64,000 nucleotides of DNA. Origin: Apostichopus japonicus (Eukaryota > Echinodermata > Holothuroidea > Aspidochirotida > Stichopodidae). Made by a program: the position numbers and the translations under genes. Where the stretch lies: contig NC_092579.1 in NCBI RefSeq assembly GCF_037975245.1, positions 5,953,001 through 6,017,000 on the forward strand, read 5' to 3'. Under the pieces are notes generated by a model. That model did not search any database, was not told the origin of the DNA, and saw only the letters and a program-made list of their open reading frames with translations. The number at the start of each line of letters is the position of its first letter. Position 1 is the stretch's first letter. Below, piece after piece: positions 44,448-61,150 of this stretch.

Positions 44448-44500
44448 GTTCAATAAACGAAATTATAGGCTCACTCGAATATACTATCTGGCTGACAGAC

Positions 44501-45545
44501 TGAATGACTGATAGGTTTAATGACTGCTTGACCGGATGATTGGCTTAATGACTGTTTAAAAGACATACTGCCTGGATGACGACTACTTGACTGATAGATT
44601 AAGTGACTGGATGGATGGCTCAGTGACTAAAATACTGACTGGCTGAGGTGACTGGCTGTCTAACTGAGTTACTTGCTGGATGAATGACTGACAGATTAAG
44701 TGACTGGATGGATGGCTCAGTGACTAAAATACTGACTGGCTGAGGTGACTGGCTGTCTAACTGAGTTACTTGCTGGATGAATGACTGACAGATTAAGTGA
44801 CTGGATGGATGGCTCAGTGACTAACATACTGATTGACTGAAGTGACTGATTGTCTAACTGAGTGACTTGCTGGCTGAATGACTGATAGATTAAGTGACTG
44901 GATGGATGGCTCAGTGACTAACATACTGATTGACTGAAGTGACTGATTGTCTAACTGAGTGACTTGCTGGCTGAATGACTGATAGATTAAGTGACTGGAT
45001 GGATGGCTCAGTGACTAACATACTGATTGACTGAAGTGACTGATTGTCTAACTGAGTGACTTGCTGGCTGAATGACTGACAGATTAAGTGACTGGATGGA
45101 TGGCTCAGTGACTAACATACTGATTGACTGAAGTGACTGATTGTCTAACTGAGTGACTTGCTGGCTGAATGACTGACAGATTAAGTGACTAGATGGATGG
45201 CTCAGTGACTAAAGTACTGACTGGCTGTCTAACTGGGTGGCTGGCTGAGGTGACTGGCTGAGGTAACTGGGTGGCTGACTGAGGTGACTGGTTGTCTAAC
45301 TGAGTGACTTGCTGGCTGAAAGACTGACAAATTAAGTGACTAGATGGATGACTATAGGTGACTAAAATACTGACTGACTGAGGTGACTGGCTGTCTAACT
45401 GAGTGACTGGTTGACTGATTGATTGACATATTAAATGACTAGATGGATGGCTAAGTGACTAAAAGACTGACTGAGGTGATTGGTTGTCTAACTGAGTGAC
45501 TTGCTGGCTGAATGACTGACTGAGGTGACTGACTGTTTAACTGAG
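44501..45545. repeat. 97-bp minisatellite built on TGACTG words
   Basis: At least seven regular 97-bp units (AAGTGACTGGATGGATGGCT at 44601, 44698, 44795, 44892, 44989, 45086 and 45183), then a more diverged tail. Units themselves are made of TGACT(G/A)-type steps, so the array probably grew from a simpler repeat. Confidence 0.92.
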
Positions 45546-48500
45546 TGACTGGCTGGTTGATGCATGGATGGATGGCTAAGTTTTTAAGCTTTTAAGTTTT
45601 AAGCTGTTAAGCTTTTAAGCTTTATGGAAGACTTCCCTCCACTTTGTACTTTTGTGGCAAGCAAACAAATAAATAAGTGTCTACCAGACTGATCGTCTAA
45701 TTGAGTGTCTCACTGTCTGTCTGAATGGCTGGCTGAAAGTTAACTTTTATTTGTATAAAAAACATTATTTGTCAACTTTGTATAATAGCACCAAACTGCC
45801 AGTAATGTTGGCTATATCTAATAAGGTTATTCAAGATCATTGTTAATAATAGAAACCAAAATGAAGACAAGACACGAATAATAATAATAAATAATATGAT
45901 TTTATTTTTATCCAGTTTAATTTATTACTAAATCCATGGCCATTAAACTTATCAAATGTTTCCTAATAATGTTCCCTAAGTTATGTTCTCCTATAATGTA
46001 CGTGACCTCAACACGGGCAATAAAAAGTATGTTTGTCACACACATGCAGTAAATAGTTGTTATGAAGAATATATTTATCGCTTTTACTCCTGAAACATAC
46101 AATGAGTTGTTACCAATTACGAAGCTTTAAGGGCAAAAAAGGGACAAATAAAAAAAATAAAATAAAATAAGAACAACTCTTAGTATTCCTTTACGTTGTG
46201 ATTGCCTCTCCATGCAAGTTGAAATTTTTTTTTTGACATCTTCTTTTGTACTGTACTTTATTTTTTTTTCAATATTTTAAAACAATTACTAACAAGTTGA
46301 TGTTGCAGCATTATTATTCACATGTTTAACAATTGGTCTTCACCTTGTCAAATGACTTCACAACCACTTGGCAATCTTTTATAAAAACATACAGAACCAT
46401 AAATTATGTCCTAACATATTAAAAAGGAAGACAAGAAAAGATTTTAGTTCCGAGGTAAACTTACTTTTTAACATAAGTATACGGTGGCTTTGAATGGACA
46501 GACGAGTTGTATATTTAGTATGTTAGTAGGCACGACACCACGATTCATTTAAAAAATTTTTTTTTTTTTGTCTAGTTGACAAGTTTCGCGCACGTTAACA
46601 ATCTTAGCGAAAATTGTCAAATTGTCGAGTTGCTGCATTGGACTCAATTTGAAAACACTTCAAAATTTCAATATTTGTCGTATTATACCTAGTATAAGTG
46701 AATTTGAAGGAAATGAAATATGATATCGTAAATGCACACAAAGATATGCTTTCTGAGGAGCTTTGTAAATTGAAGAGGAGAGTAGATGGGGATGGGGAGG
46801 GAGAGGGGAGGGGAGAGGAGGGGCAACAGTCGCATGGAAAGAGTATGCAACTTCCAACAAGGAGAGTTAGTTTCGGTTTCCCTTTTTTTCTGAACTATCC
46901 TTTTTTCTCCCTGAGCTATTCTTTGAATAATAATTATTATAAAAATGACGGTATACTTATTTCTGAGGAGCAAAAACACAAAACAAAAATGGTCCGAATT
47001 AACAATGAAATTTTAAGTATGCAATCACGAAATGTTGTGTGTATAGCAGGAAACGCTCTTGCTAGGAGAATAATTACCCACTTTTAACTTGAATAATCTT
47101 CATAAAAAAAATTATCAAAAGTCAAAAAACTATAATGTTATCAATATTTTATATATTTCATATTGCCCTACATTTGTTTTAATCGGTTTGAATATGCTCG
47201 ACTCAATCAGTAAACTTCATATAGAATTATGTTAATTTGTTCCTAACTTAAGCAGTTACCCCACTGCGAGCCACTCTAAATTAAACCCTTCCCTTCCATA
47301 CCATCGATGTCAAGTGATGTCAGTCTTAGTGACTGTTTAAAAAAATGGAATTATTGTTGAATTATTTTCTGATACTTTTCCACCATTAATCCTACCAAAA
47401 CTGAAATCCTGATCACATTCGCTCGGTCGTCCAATTCAGGGAATTAAGCAGACACCTTTAGTTATATGCAAAGTGTAGACCAAATAATTTTTAAATTTAA
47501 TATATGAAAAAGGCCACATTATATAAATTGAAGAATATTCCATCAACTATTTCCGAAATGAGTTGTCATAGAAATCTCATCGATTTCTGGAAACCAAATT
47601 ACCCTTATTAATTGTTAACGTCACAAAGTCATGTGGGAGCAATAAAGAAATATGATATATGTTATTTTCGTCGAGTCAAAAACTTTTAATACACTCTTCT
47701 GATTAAATTATAGGTATATATTACCATAGCCAAAACGATAGCAAAAGTCTGATTTGATATTTGTCATAAATTCTGCATCAAATTTATACGTGACTTTGAT
47801 GGCGAGTAGATAAGTTTAGTATCCCAAAGGGTATTGAATTGATTCATGATTTGGCTCTTTTTTTTTCTTTTTTCTTCAATATAATTTTTTTTTTTCATTC
47901 AAATGTTTAGTTTGAAGTTAAATTTGACAACTATTGGCATCATAAAAGTGAACTTATGTGAGTCAGGGGTTTCATCTGAGGGCTTTATATCCGGTCTCTG
48001 TTTCTTGAAGTTAAGAAAATAGTTAAAGATTTAAAAGAGGGGATGGGCGAGGGAGCGGGTGGGTGGGTAGCAGAGGGAAGAATGGAACAGAGGGCGAGAT
48101 GAGGAGGGTTACCATTTGTAAGTTGTTTTAATATCAACTCAAGAGTCATATACATCACAGTTTGCCCTTATAGTAGTACCCGGTGCAAGTGCACATATTG
48201 GGCTACGTCTTTACGCAACACTAACAGTGCTGTATAAATGCATTTGTGTTTCTTCCTTTTTTAGAATGACGCAATTGGGAGCAATAACATAGAACTTAAG
48301 TCATTTTTCAGTGGTGTTCTTTGCCACCAGCTAACCGCCTCAGCGCGCCCCGTTCCCTGCTGCGACTTTTTTATCTGCAGTACTGATAGTCAATGTGAAA
48401 TATATTGTCACATCGTATGCGAGTATTTTCTGTGACGTTGCGTATTGTATGTAAATAATATTTTAAGAAACGGTGTTGAAATAAGCTCGTATATACTATA

Positions 48501-49397
48501 GCATTGGTTAAGCAATATGTAAGTACGTAACCATCGTATACGAATGAAATATGGTTTGATTCGAAGACTAAATAGGTGCATATTATCCATTTGACGTGAC
48601 TAAAGCGACTTTAGTGTGATGTTAATGAACTGATATACTCAATTATACGTGCTAGACTCATGTAATTTGTATCCATGAGAGTGAAACTCGAGATATCCCT
48701 TTATCAAATAACTCGATAACAACTATACGATCGACTGTCTATGATGAGTGAACACAGTACAAGCATAATGTGCGTGTTGAACGTTGTAATAAATCTAACA
48801 TATAAATGTCACGCGGCTAGTACTAAGTAAACACCGAAACATGAATATGCAATAATAGAAATTTCGCTTATATGATTGGCTAGTAGTACTAGTACATATC
48901 CCATTGGCTATGTATAGTACTGCATGGATAAAATAGTCGCGCCCGGCCTTCCCCAGATAGGACACGATTGACCCCCTTCAGTGCCAAACCCTTATAATTG
49001 TTAACCCCTCCCCCCCCCCCCACCCCCAGGCTACCCATCCCTCTTCGCCCGTTTACCAAATTCTCTTACAATGAGAATCATGTTGAAAACGCCATCAAAG
49101 CTGTTCTCCTGATTTGCCTCAAACTGTTACAAAGTTCCTGAAATAACGATGTCAATGTTATTTGTAGAGAAGCAATATCTACTCTCATGAATTATTCATA
49201 CTTCCTTTGACAAAAACAGGGAAAGGACGCTTTACATTAGCAAGTTAATTGCTGGAATGTTGCTATAGTTAACAAGTACACATCGCACGTATAATGACGT
49301 AGTTATAGGCCTATAAAACCCCACATCTATCATGGATATGTATCGTTCACAAAGAAGAACATTACCTACAGGATATTTCCTAGCGAGAGTGTATAAT
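45546..49397. other. Intergenic AT-rich DNA
   Basis: Includes an AAGCTTTTAAG simple repeat at 45580-45625, T-runs, G-rich patches at 46788-46825 and 48038-48105, and a C-run at 49010-49024. A plus-strand ORF of 129 codons (46698-47087) crosses the G-rich patch and is not supported. Confidence 0.35.
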
Positions 49398-49608
49398 ATC
49401 AGAATAACTTGAATTGTAACTTGATTATAACACGACGTTATTAGGAATCATGTTGGCGTTAAAATGTGATGTTTGTTATATTTTATCACTACGACTTAAA
49501 AGGCTGTTCTGTTAGCTAAGTTGGAAAGACCGAAATACATCTTAGCTAGCTAGAGAAATAACGCTGATAAGTAACAAACACTAAACAAAAGGTACAAAAC
49601 ACCAAAAG
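49398..49608. repeat. Local duplication, copy 1 (left of an (AT)n array)
   Basis: Shares GTAACTTGATTAT, TTAGGAATCATGT, ACTTAAAAGGCTGTTC, GAGAAATAACGCT and ACACCAAAAG, in the same order, with 50027-50205. Each copy adjoins an (AT)n array. Confidence 0.8.
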
Positions 49609-49649
49609 TACAAAACAGTAGTAAAAAACTGTAGAAATGATATCTGTTA

Positions 49650-49782
<133 letters not shown>

Positions 49783-49944
49783 TTTCGGTGACCATGGCAC
49801 TGAAGGAGAGCTAGTTTTGCTCGAAAGCTCTGCAAAAACCAAACATTGGCTGTTTTACTTACCTAATTTAATAATTGCATCTCACTCGAGATCCAGCCTT
49901 TCTCTAAATGCAGCATAGTTGTTTAACAGTTTTTCCGTTATTCC

Positions 49945-49948
49945 TATA

Positions 49949-50018
<70 letters not shown>
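49945..50018. repeat. (AT)n microsatellite
   Basis: TA array with one TATG interruption, directly left of the second copy of the local duplication. Confidence 0.97.
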
Positions 50019-50020
<2 letters not shown>

Positions 50021-50026
50021 GTAAAT

Positions 50027-50205
50027 ATCAAATTAAGTGAATGGTAACTTGATTATCACATATTAGGAATCATGTGGGCGTTTAAATGTGATTTTGTCAC
50101 TTTAATCACTACCACTTAAAAGGCTGTTCGAAGGATTTTCCCAAAAAAAACATCATTGCGAGAGAAATAACGCTCAAAAGTGCAAAACACAATACACCAA
50201 AAGGT
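50027..50205. repeat. Local duplication, copy 2
   Basis: Counterpart of 49398-49608; see that entry for the shared words. Contains several small indels. Confidence 0.8.
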
Positions 50206-50444
50206 GATTTTCCAAAGACATATTTCACCCTTTACCTCAAGTAGCCTACTATAGGTATTAAATGTATACGTTTTGGAGTAGTGTTATTTAAGTATATACT
50301 GCAGTTGAAAGAACGAAAAGAGAGGTACAGGTAGGGGAGAAGGAGAAGGGTGAATCTATGTACTATAAAATATAAAGGGAACTATTTTTTCTTTGTTAGT
50401 GAGTGTCTTGAACTCTTCAACGTGGATAGAATTACACAAGCAAT

Positions 50445-50485
50445 ATTTGGGGGATAATGCCCCCACCCCCTTGGCGACACCCCTG
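50445..50485. mobile_element. Solo hAT-like right end
   Basis: GGGGGATAATGCCCCC followed by TTGGCGACACCCCTG looks like the right end of a hAT-like element. No left end or TSD partner is visible, so it is a relic at best. Confidence 0.35.
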
Positions 50486-53051
<2,566 letters not shown>

Positions 53052-56000
53052 GGATCGTTCATCCAATGTAGATGAGTTTTTTATGTATTATTAGCTATAT
53101 CGCCCCTATATTGACTTTCACGGGAAAAAGTGAAGAGAATGAGAAAATGTTTATGGAACTCTCAACCTCTCTTTCTCTCTCTCTCACGTTATACATTGCT
53201 ATAGGCTATCCCTAATATCGTCTGATGGAGAGAAGAAAATGAGATTCTATTTGAGGATAGCGAGGGGTTTCCTTGAATTTCTAATTACTTATACAGTGTA
53301 CATGAAAATGTCGAAGTATGATTTGCACACCAATGGCTTGGCGGAGAGTCCCTAAAGTTTTACTTTAGGTCACTGCCCACCTCTACTCCGATATGTTTAA
53401 GTAAATAAAGAATAATTTAAGGATGTGGTGAGGTGACAGGAACAAAATAATCAATTAATGAAATGTGTATCTCAGTCACTTCATGATCGTACAAGGTGTC
53501 GTTTTAACGAGGATGTGGCGGGGGAGGGTAGGGGGTCAAATTTACTGCAACTGACAAGATCGAAAGTTGACCATTTATATTCAACGAGAAATTTCACGTT
53601 AGTGATATCTCCTGCAGGTATAGTAGCTATTGATCTTAAAAAGTAATCCTTTATTCCTTGAATCTGAGTGTGGTATGATTTTAGTATGAAATTGTTAGTA
53701 CGACACGTAGTACGAGACTCATGTTGTCTGTGAGCTCGTTCACACGTTGTCTTCTTTCTGGTTATAACTTCTAATCTTTATGAAGATCTCGCTAAAAGTA
53801 TCGATTAATCTCACGAAAAGTATATAACTGGCATTAAAAAGAATGCCTAATCATTTATAATCTTTCATTCCTCCACTCCTTCCTCTATTTCCATCCTTAT
53901 TTCATCCATCCGTACCTCTCTTCCACCCTTACCCCTTACCACATATACCTCTCACTACACCCCCCCCCCCCCACATCCACCTCAAATACAGAATTATAAT
54001 GAACCACACATCTCTCATGCTAAAGAACAGACTTTCAACACCTTAAAATTACAATTTCTACCCTTATCACGTAAGTAACACCTCATGATTCTCATACGTG
54101 CCTTTAGTTTATTTACTGACAACATGACTCTCGGCAATGAAAATGGTAATTGAAATTATTCCATCGTCTGAAGAGTTCCTCTATTTTCCATATTACACTT
54201 TGCTCTTTGCGAGATAGAATTCTTGAGGTTATTTTGGCGTCCCATGGACAGTGCTGATAATTGGTTCTATAGCGGTACGCCTACAAATTCATTAGTTCAT
54301 GTTGCCTGCACGACGACGCAATTGAAGATCATGTTTTAAGGAACGCCGTCATGGGATTTGTCGGAATAATAAGAAATAAGATGAACTTCCATGCATATAT
54401 AATTAGAAGTTATTAATATCGTCTGTGAAAAGTACTAATTAACAAATTTACATAACTATACATCTACTTGGTTTTGGTAATTTCTGTCAGGTTTCATAGC
54501 ATCTGATGTGACATGAATGTCGTCTAAAAATAAACATTTCAGGAAAAGTTGCTAATTAGATACGATAAACCTGATTTTCATTTCAATGGCAAATCAAGTT
54601 ACGAATATGCTAAAAGATAACGGAAGAAGCAAAAGATTTCCTCGTTTATTTTTGAGCCTTTTGCTGAATTTATTGATTTATATTAATATAGATATTGACC
54701 TTTTTTATTAATTATGCTGTGTTTTTGGCTTAACTATATATTGCCTGATTCTAGATTATTTTATTTCATGAAAAATGTAGAGATAAATTTTAATTGTTTT
54801 TGACACAGTTTTTTATCTTTCCTTTACTCTTTTTCTCTTGGGCTATATTTTTTATATTCTTTCAATTTTATTTCATTTCATGTTTGATATTGTCTTTTGT
54901 TTATTTCTCTTCTTGTAATTATTTTCATCGTCATTCACAAATCTATTTTTGATCCACACAAAAAAAGAACTTCAGAGAAGAAGCACCTATTATTTTTGTC
55001 AATTTCAATGTTTTATTACAAACGAAAGTTATTAATTCTTTGCACTTTAGAATGTGAGATCAGCTGATAGTAATTCTACACAGTTAATGATATTAATAAC
55101 TTACGTCCCAATTCGAGCATGCAAAGTAGGCTAACTTTAGTACATTTTATGAATTGACAAATAATTGTCAAAATGCTTTGTTTCTAAGTTTGTTTATGTA
55201 AATTTTATGTAAATGCATCGAACAGAATCTCTCTTTTCAAGGGTTTCACGTCTTTAATTAAAAATAACCCTTTACCGATTTGACATGTTTTAAAAGAATA
55301 TCTTATAAAGGAATTTGCAGAAATAAAGTTAACTACAGGAGAGTAATGATATTTCTGTTTCGCTGCTAAAACCTCAATGGAACCAGAAAGCGCGGAATTA
55401 ACACTTATATTCTACATCATGTCGTCTGCTATAGACTGGTATGACGTTAGAATCAGATTTGTAGGATGATGCTATTACATATACTGCCAGCCGTTGAGAG
55501 TTGGTTTACAATTTTCGACGAAAAGTGACGCAAATAATGTATGCTCTTAACTTATTCCAATCACCACAATTAAAAATCGATATTCCCTATGAAATATCCA
55601 CATATAGGAAATGTTAGGACTTTTTTATTAAATAAAAATCCTGTTATTTTGAAACACATGTCTGTATTATCGTCTTTGAAAGCTATTTAGGATTCGTACC
55701 TCAATGAATTGCACAATTGGCTTACACGCCAAAAAAAAACATTATTTATTTTCTAAGACCTTATTTCAAAGCATAGATCGAAGTTTTCAACTGTCATATT
55801 TTTGCCCCAACATATGATAGCTGATTGGGTAGCCTAAAATGGTACTTACAAAGTTCCATATCTTGACCTTTGACATTTTGAGCCCAGAAGAGGAGCAAGT
55901 TTATAGTATATACGGTGCCCCAACCCTTCCGATTTTTGGTCAAAGTATATCATATAATTATTTAACGAAATAATTACTAAAATGCTGTTAGTCACCTTCA

Positions 56001-59000
56001 ATCCTCCTTATTTTACATCATATGGTTTTTGACTTATGATCTTTTACAAAACAATCAGAAAAAAATTAATGATGATATCTAAGAATATACCAAAACGATT
56101 ACTGAATTATGTTATTTTAGGCCATTTTTCCTCGCAATTTGTTAATTTTTTTCTTGTTTTCGAGCGGACGTACATTTGGGCCTACTGTAAGTGCGGTGTT
56201 GTACATTATGTTTGCTAGCATCTTTAGTCTTGTAAACAGCCGTTGTCATATTTATTTAGAAACATTGTCTCATTATACCAGTCATTGTTCCTGATAAATA
56301 AAGCATAATTACTAACTGACCTTGAAGAGTTTTTAATGTAAATTTCAGGCGTGAGAGGGCGGGAGAGGGTGGAAGAGGGTCAATCTGTGGGTGGGGCATA
56401 AACATTCGAGGAACAGTCGGACATGTGATTTTAATTTGAGTGGGAAAACACAAAATTGCCTCAAAATGTTCCGATACTTTTTTGTTTATGTATGTCGTAC
56501 CACAAAGACCAGTATTAGAATTTCTTCCAACAATTGAGCATTTTTAAACTACATTTTTTCCCCATCTGCAACAACACGTGACTTTTCCAAATTATTTTTC
56601 TAGTATTAAAGGTTTTCAATACCGTGTCTCCCCTCCATCCTCCCCCACCCCACCCCACCCCACCCCACCCCACAGCCTGTCCGTTGTGTCCACACTTCAT
56701 GGTTCGGCTGGCCAGTTAAAGTTAGTCAGGGAATTAAACGAAGGAATATAAGTCAACAATTTTACACAACAAGCAAACAATCTTAGAAAAACTCGTTATA
56801 TATCCATCTATATTGCTAACATGTGCAGCATGCACGTGATTGCTGGTTTGCAATGACAGGATGTGCGAAAATCTGAATGTATATTTATTTACTTCAAACA
56901 GCAATAAATGTATATTCTGGATATTGTTCGAAATTCCTTTTGCCCTTAGATAAATTGCTTCAACCTAATTGCGTCACTCAATCTTTTTTTACTGTTCACT
57001 AAAAGTAATCATAGAGTTTTTACTATTTTAAGTAAAAAAGAAATTAAATGTATAGTTTTTTATTATGATCATAATTATTATTATTATCATATTTATATTA
57101 TGTGGCAGCTTGGCGCGGGTCTTCCATAATTTATAAGATGTTTTTACCCCCTTTTTAGATTGAAATTAAAACATAACTAATCTCTTCCCAGTATTATCAT
57201 AGATCAAACAGTGCTAGACTACCCTGGGAATTATTTTTGGATTCATATATTTTTTTTAGACCCCTCGGGATTTATGCTTCTCCAAACAACGGAAAAAGAG
57301 ACGTTGATGGTATTATGCAAATGTAGTTGTATTTACTTTCTCGATCATGAATACAAATAACGAGCAATGACTTCTGAAGGTACAACTTTACTATTTGCTC
57401 AGACGCCATCATGACAGTTAAAAGTGATTTTTTATTTGCAATCTTCTTTAAATGTCGCTAGAAATGTCAATTTATTGAATATGATGAGGAGTCCGTTTTT
57501 ATAGCGAATACTCATTTCAGGCTTTTTCTTTTTCTAAATTTTGATAAATAAATTTGGATTTCATGACAAGAATTCAACTTGTCATTTGCAGCATGAAATT
57601 GTTTTGCCTTTTGTTTTGATTTTTCTTTAAAAAGTTGTGTTCTTTTGTGTCTTAAAAAGAAGAAGTTATCTCTTGAAGATGGAATTATTCATAGGGGAGA
57701 AAGTTGGAGATAATACTAATAATATTTTATATTTATACCAAACAAATCACATGTTCTGAGTTTTGATCAGGCGGTAAGCCTATGATGATGCTGTTATGCT
57801 AATGATATGTAAATATAGGTCAAGTTGAGAATATCAAATCGTTCATAAAAATCGTTATTTTTCTTGTACGTTTTCTCGGACATATTGGGAAATCAAAACC
57901 AAATTATTCCCTGTCAATCTCAAAGAGATTTAAATTTTGCATAATTATGGTTTATTATTACGCATTACGGGTTTATCCAGACATAAAAAAAATATGGCTA
58001 GAATAACGTGAATCATCCCTCCATTGACCTTCACACCTTCACACGACCTATTATCTGCTATAGAGGATCAAGATGGTAGCCAAGAACGTCCACATCAATA
58101 CCCCTTTTCTTATTCTGTGTTCCCCTCTATCGAGCCTCCCATCCTACCCCTTCCCCCACCCTTCCCCATGTTGCCTGGCAACAAATCTGTCAGTGTTGAT
58201 AGAATGAACGCATGAAAACTTATATTTAGAAACATGTAGACGACTTTGACAGTCCAGAGTATAGAATATAGGTCAGGAAGAAAAAGAGATGGGTAAGCGG
58301 TCAAAGGAATCACTCACCCCATCACCCTTCCCTCTCCGCTGTCCAGACTACTGTGCCCACCTCCCTTATAAATGCCGCATGTACAAAAACTTTAATTTTT
58401 CTGCCACTCCTTCAAGTGTTAATAGCCCTCCTTAAATTACAAGTTGCTGTCCCCTCCATCTCAGAATTCCCTGGCTGCGGGCCTGGGAGAGAGGATGGGG
58501 TGTTTAGAATATACCTGTAAGGATCTTGCAGGACTCGGGTTACTCCGAGTGGGCATTAATTGCCATAATAGCGAATCACTTGACATCGGCGTGCTATAGT
58601 TTGGTTAAATATTTACCTGAACATAACAGCATGGTCGCCTGTTCATTACTATATTGTTAAAGTATGTCACGATCGATACGATCAAGTTACGCAGTTCCAT
58701 GAACGAGGTCCATGAAGGTGCTTGTTTCGTTTTATTTACCTTGTTAGTCTCAACAGCATAATCAAAAAGAATCAACCGGCGTCTTCGGCTTCGATTGTCT
58801 ACGTAACATATACTTTAGACATGCGTTTAATGTCAATAGTATAACAAACAAACTGGCAAGCACACATAATAGTCACAAACAAACAAACAGCGTAGCAAAA
58901 ACATACAAACAACCAAACCAAGCCAGTGCAGACACTACAATTTGTTAGTAAGTAATTTGTTGAGTAAGCTGATGGCGAGAGAACGAAAGCTGTAAACCTA

Positions 59001-60810
59001 GTCATTTAATTTTACAGGTTTACGTATTGACATATATGTGCAGTGAATGTCAAAGTTCGCAGACACCTATAAATCTTACTTCGTATACTCGTTGAGAAAG
59101 AAAAACAGAATCATTTTAAATGCCTCAAAATAGCAATGTTGTCCGTACCGTTCGGAACTGTGAATGTATTGGACAAGACATACTCTAATTACCATAAACA
59201 AAGTTTCCATGCGTAAAGGTTATAGGTTTCATGGTGAGTAAATGTCTCTTAAATTGACCTGCCATTAAAGTGTTGGAAGTCCGTCCTCGGTGGTCATTTT
59301 GAACATCATCTTTCTCTTTCTCTCGTTCTCAATCTTTCATCAGTTAAGGTTATTAAAGTGTTACGAATAGACCCATGTGACTGTTACAGGGAACTGGAGT
59401 CTAAGAAGAGCATAACCTCCAATGTACATGGCTTGATCAGTTTGTACTGTGAATAAGAGACAACCGTTAATCAGTATAAACTGAGTGTGTTATAACACCG
59501 TAACACATGGGAAGGGAAGTGGGAAGGCGACCATTTCGTACGCAATCGTTTAAACATTTCACTGAATGGCGGAATGTACTCTACTTCATATGGGTTTGCA
59601 TATTGATTGGTAAACTGACGAAATAAAACATAGAATTACCATCTTATACATTTATTCCAATACCCAATACCTGTCATATGTAAGATCAGAATAGCATTAT
59701 GGCAGCTGGTAATATGTAAAATTTCAGCAAAGTATTTATAGTTATTGATACCGTGATGCCGTCTTTTCATGTGTTATGCTTTTACCGGATTTATCTCGGA
59801 AACATCTCGTGAATCTCAAATATTCCCACCGCTGACACCAGTTCCATGACCGATATTTCAATTCCCCAGATGAAAGAAACACGTGATGCATACAGTCAAT
59901 TAAGGTTTACTAATGAAAAGAGTTAATCGTACTTTAGAAAAAGACAACAAAACCATATTTCATATGTCTAATATTTCATTTCCTTCAAAATACATTCAAA
60001 AAGAATGTTTGGCGTGCTACACTTTTGTTTTTTCCCCATTGGGGAGGTAAAGAAATAATTTGAACGTTTTGAAAGTTGCTATCCATCAGTAGATCTGTTA
60101 CCTTTGTTAACGTGATAAGACCTTTATTACTTCTTCTTCTTCTTCAATTCGAATTACATATGCTGCTGATTTTTCGAAAGCTTAAAAGGTTCTGCAAGTA
60201 ATCGTAAACCAAACAAAGCATTATTTGGTATGACGTGCGTAATCTTCCAACACCTCGCTACATTTTGTTCCAAAAGAATGATGAAGTGTTTAGAAACATG
60301 GCTCACCATTTTTGAATTAAAATTTGACTTTCATGTGACAATAGATGCCTTGCGTTACGCGCTGGCAGTAATAACCCGCGAGAATACCAGTTTTTGTTGT
60401 TGTTCAGTTGTGAAAGATCTTAATCCTGGTAAGTCAATTTGGTACGTTGTCATGGGAGCGAGGAAAAAATTGTTTGGTTTAAAACTTATGACAGCTCTAA
60501 TTTAGAGGTGAGCAGACTAATATAATAGAAGACCGACAGGAGATGGAGAAGAGAATGTGGATTTAATCCCACGATCGTCACAATAAGGACAAAAAAGAGA
60601 CACATTGCAGCCGTAGTGATGAATATTGTAATTATGTAAGTCACTCGCGATAATGTAGTTTGTGGTTCATCTTTGAAAGAGCTCGCAAAAATCCAACTGT
60701 ATAACTATTTCAACAGTACAGATGTGTTTCCGGCGAGTAAAGTTTTGTAACTCAAGCAAGAAGATGGGTTAGGAAAAAGAGTAAATTGTGATGTAACGTT
60801 ACTATAATAT
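53052..60810. other. Intergenic AT-rich DNA
   Basis: Nearly 8 kb without a gene or element I can support. Minor items are a CT-rich stretch at 53161-53190, a C-run at 53960-53972, a (CCCCA)n block at 56643-56672 and a CTT run at 60128-60144. A plus-strand ORF at 53458-53646 ends near a GTATAG donor-like site and another lies at 60230-60505; neither has a partner exon. Confidence 0.35.
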
Positions 60811-61150
60811 GGTGTCATTAGTGGGGTGGGACTGATCTACATCATCGATGTGTGTCTTTAGTGGGGTGGGACTGATATCACCCATAACGATATAAATGGT
60901 GTCATTAGTGGGGTGGGCCTGATCTACATCATCGATGTGTGTCTTTAGTGGGGTGGGACTGATATCACCCATAACGATATAAATGGTGTCATTAGTGGGG
61001 TGGGACTGATCTACATCATCGATGTGTGTCTTTAGTGGGGTGGGACTGATATAACCCATAACGTTATAAATGGTGTCATTAGTGGGGTGGGACTGTTCTT
61101 CCCAACTGATGTGTGTCTTTTAGTGGGGTGGGACTGATATAATACATTAT
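60811..61150. repeat. 87-bp minisatellite
   Basis: Nearly four copies with exact 87-bp period (60811, 60898, 60985, 61072). Each unit holds two AGTGGGGTGGGACTGAT blocks separated by CTACATCATCGATGTGTGTC or ATCACCCATAACGATATAA. The 29-codon minus-strand frame (ISPTPLKTHIDDVDQ repeat) stays open because 87 is a multiple of three; no start or splice context supports a protein. Confidence 0.93.

Noticed and set aside
46698-47087. 129-codon plus-strand ORF (MKYDIVNAHKDM from the first ATG)
   Set aside because: Opens at a non-ATG codon, crosses a G-rich low-complexity patch and has no recognisable motif; kept as chance.
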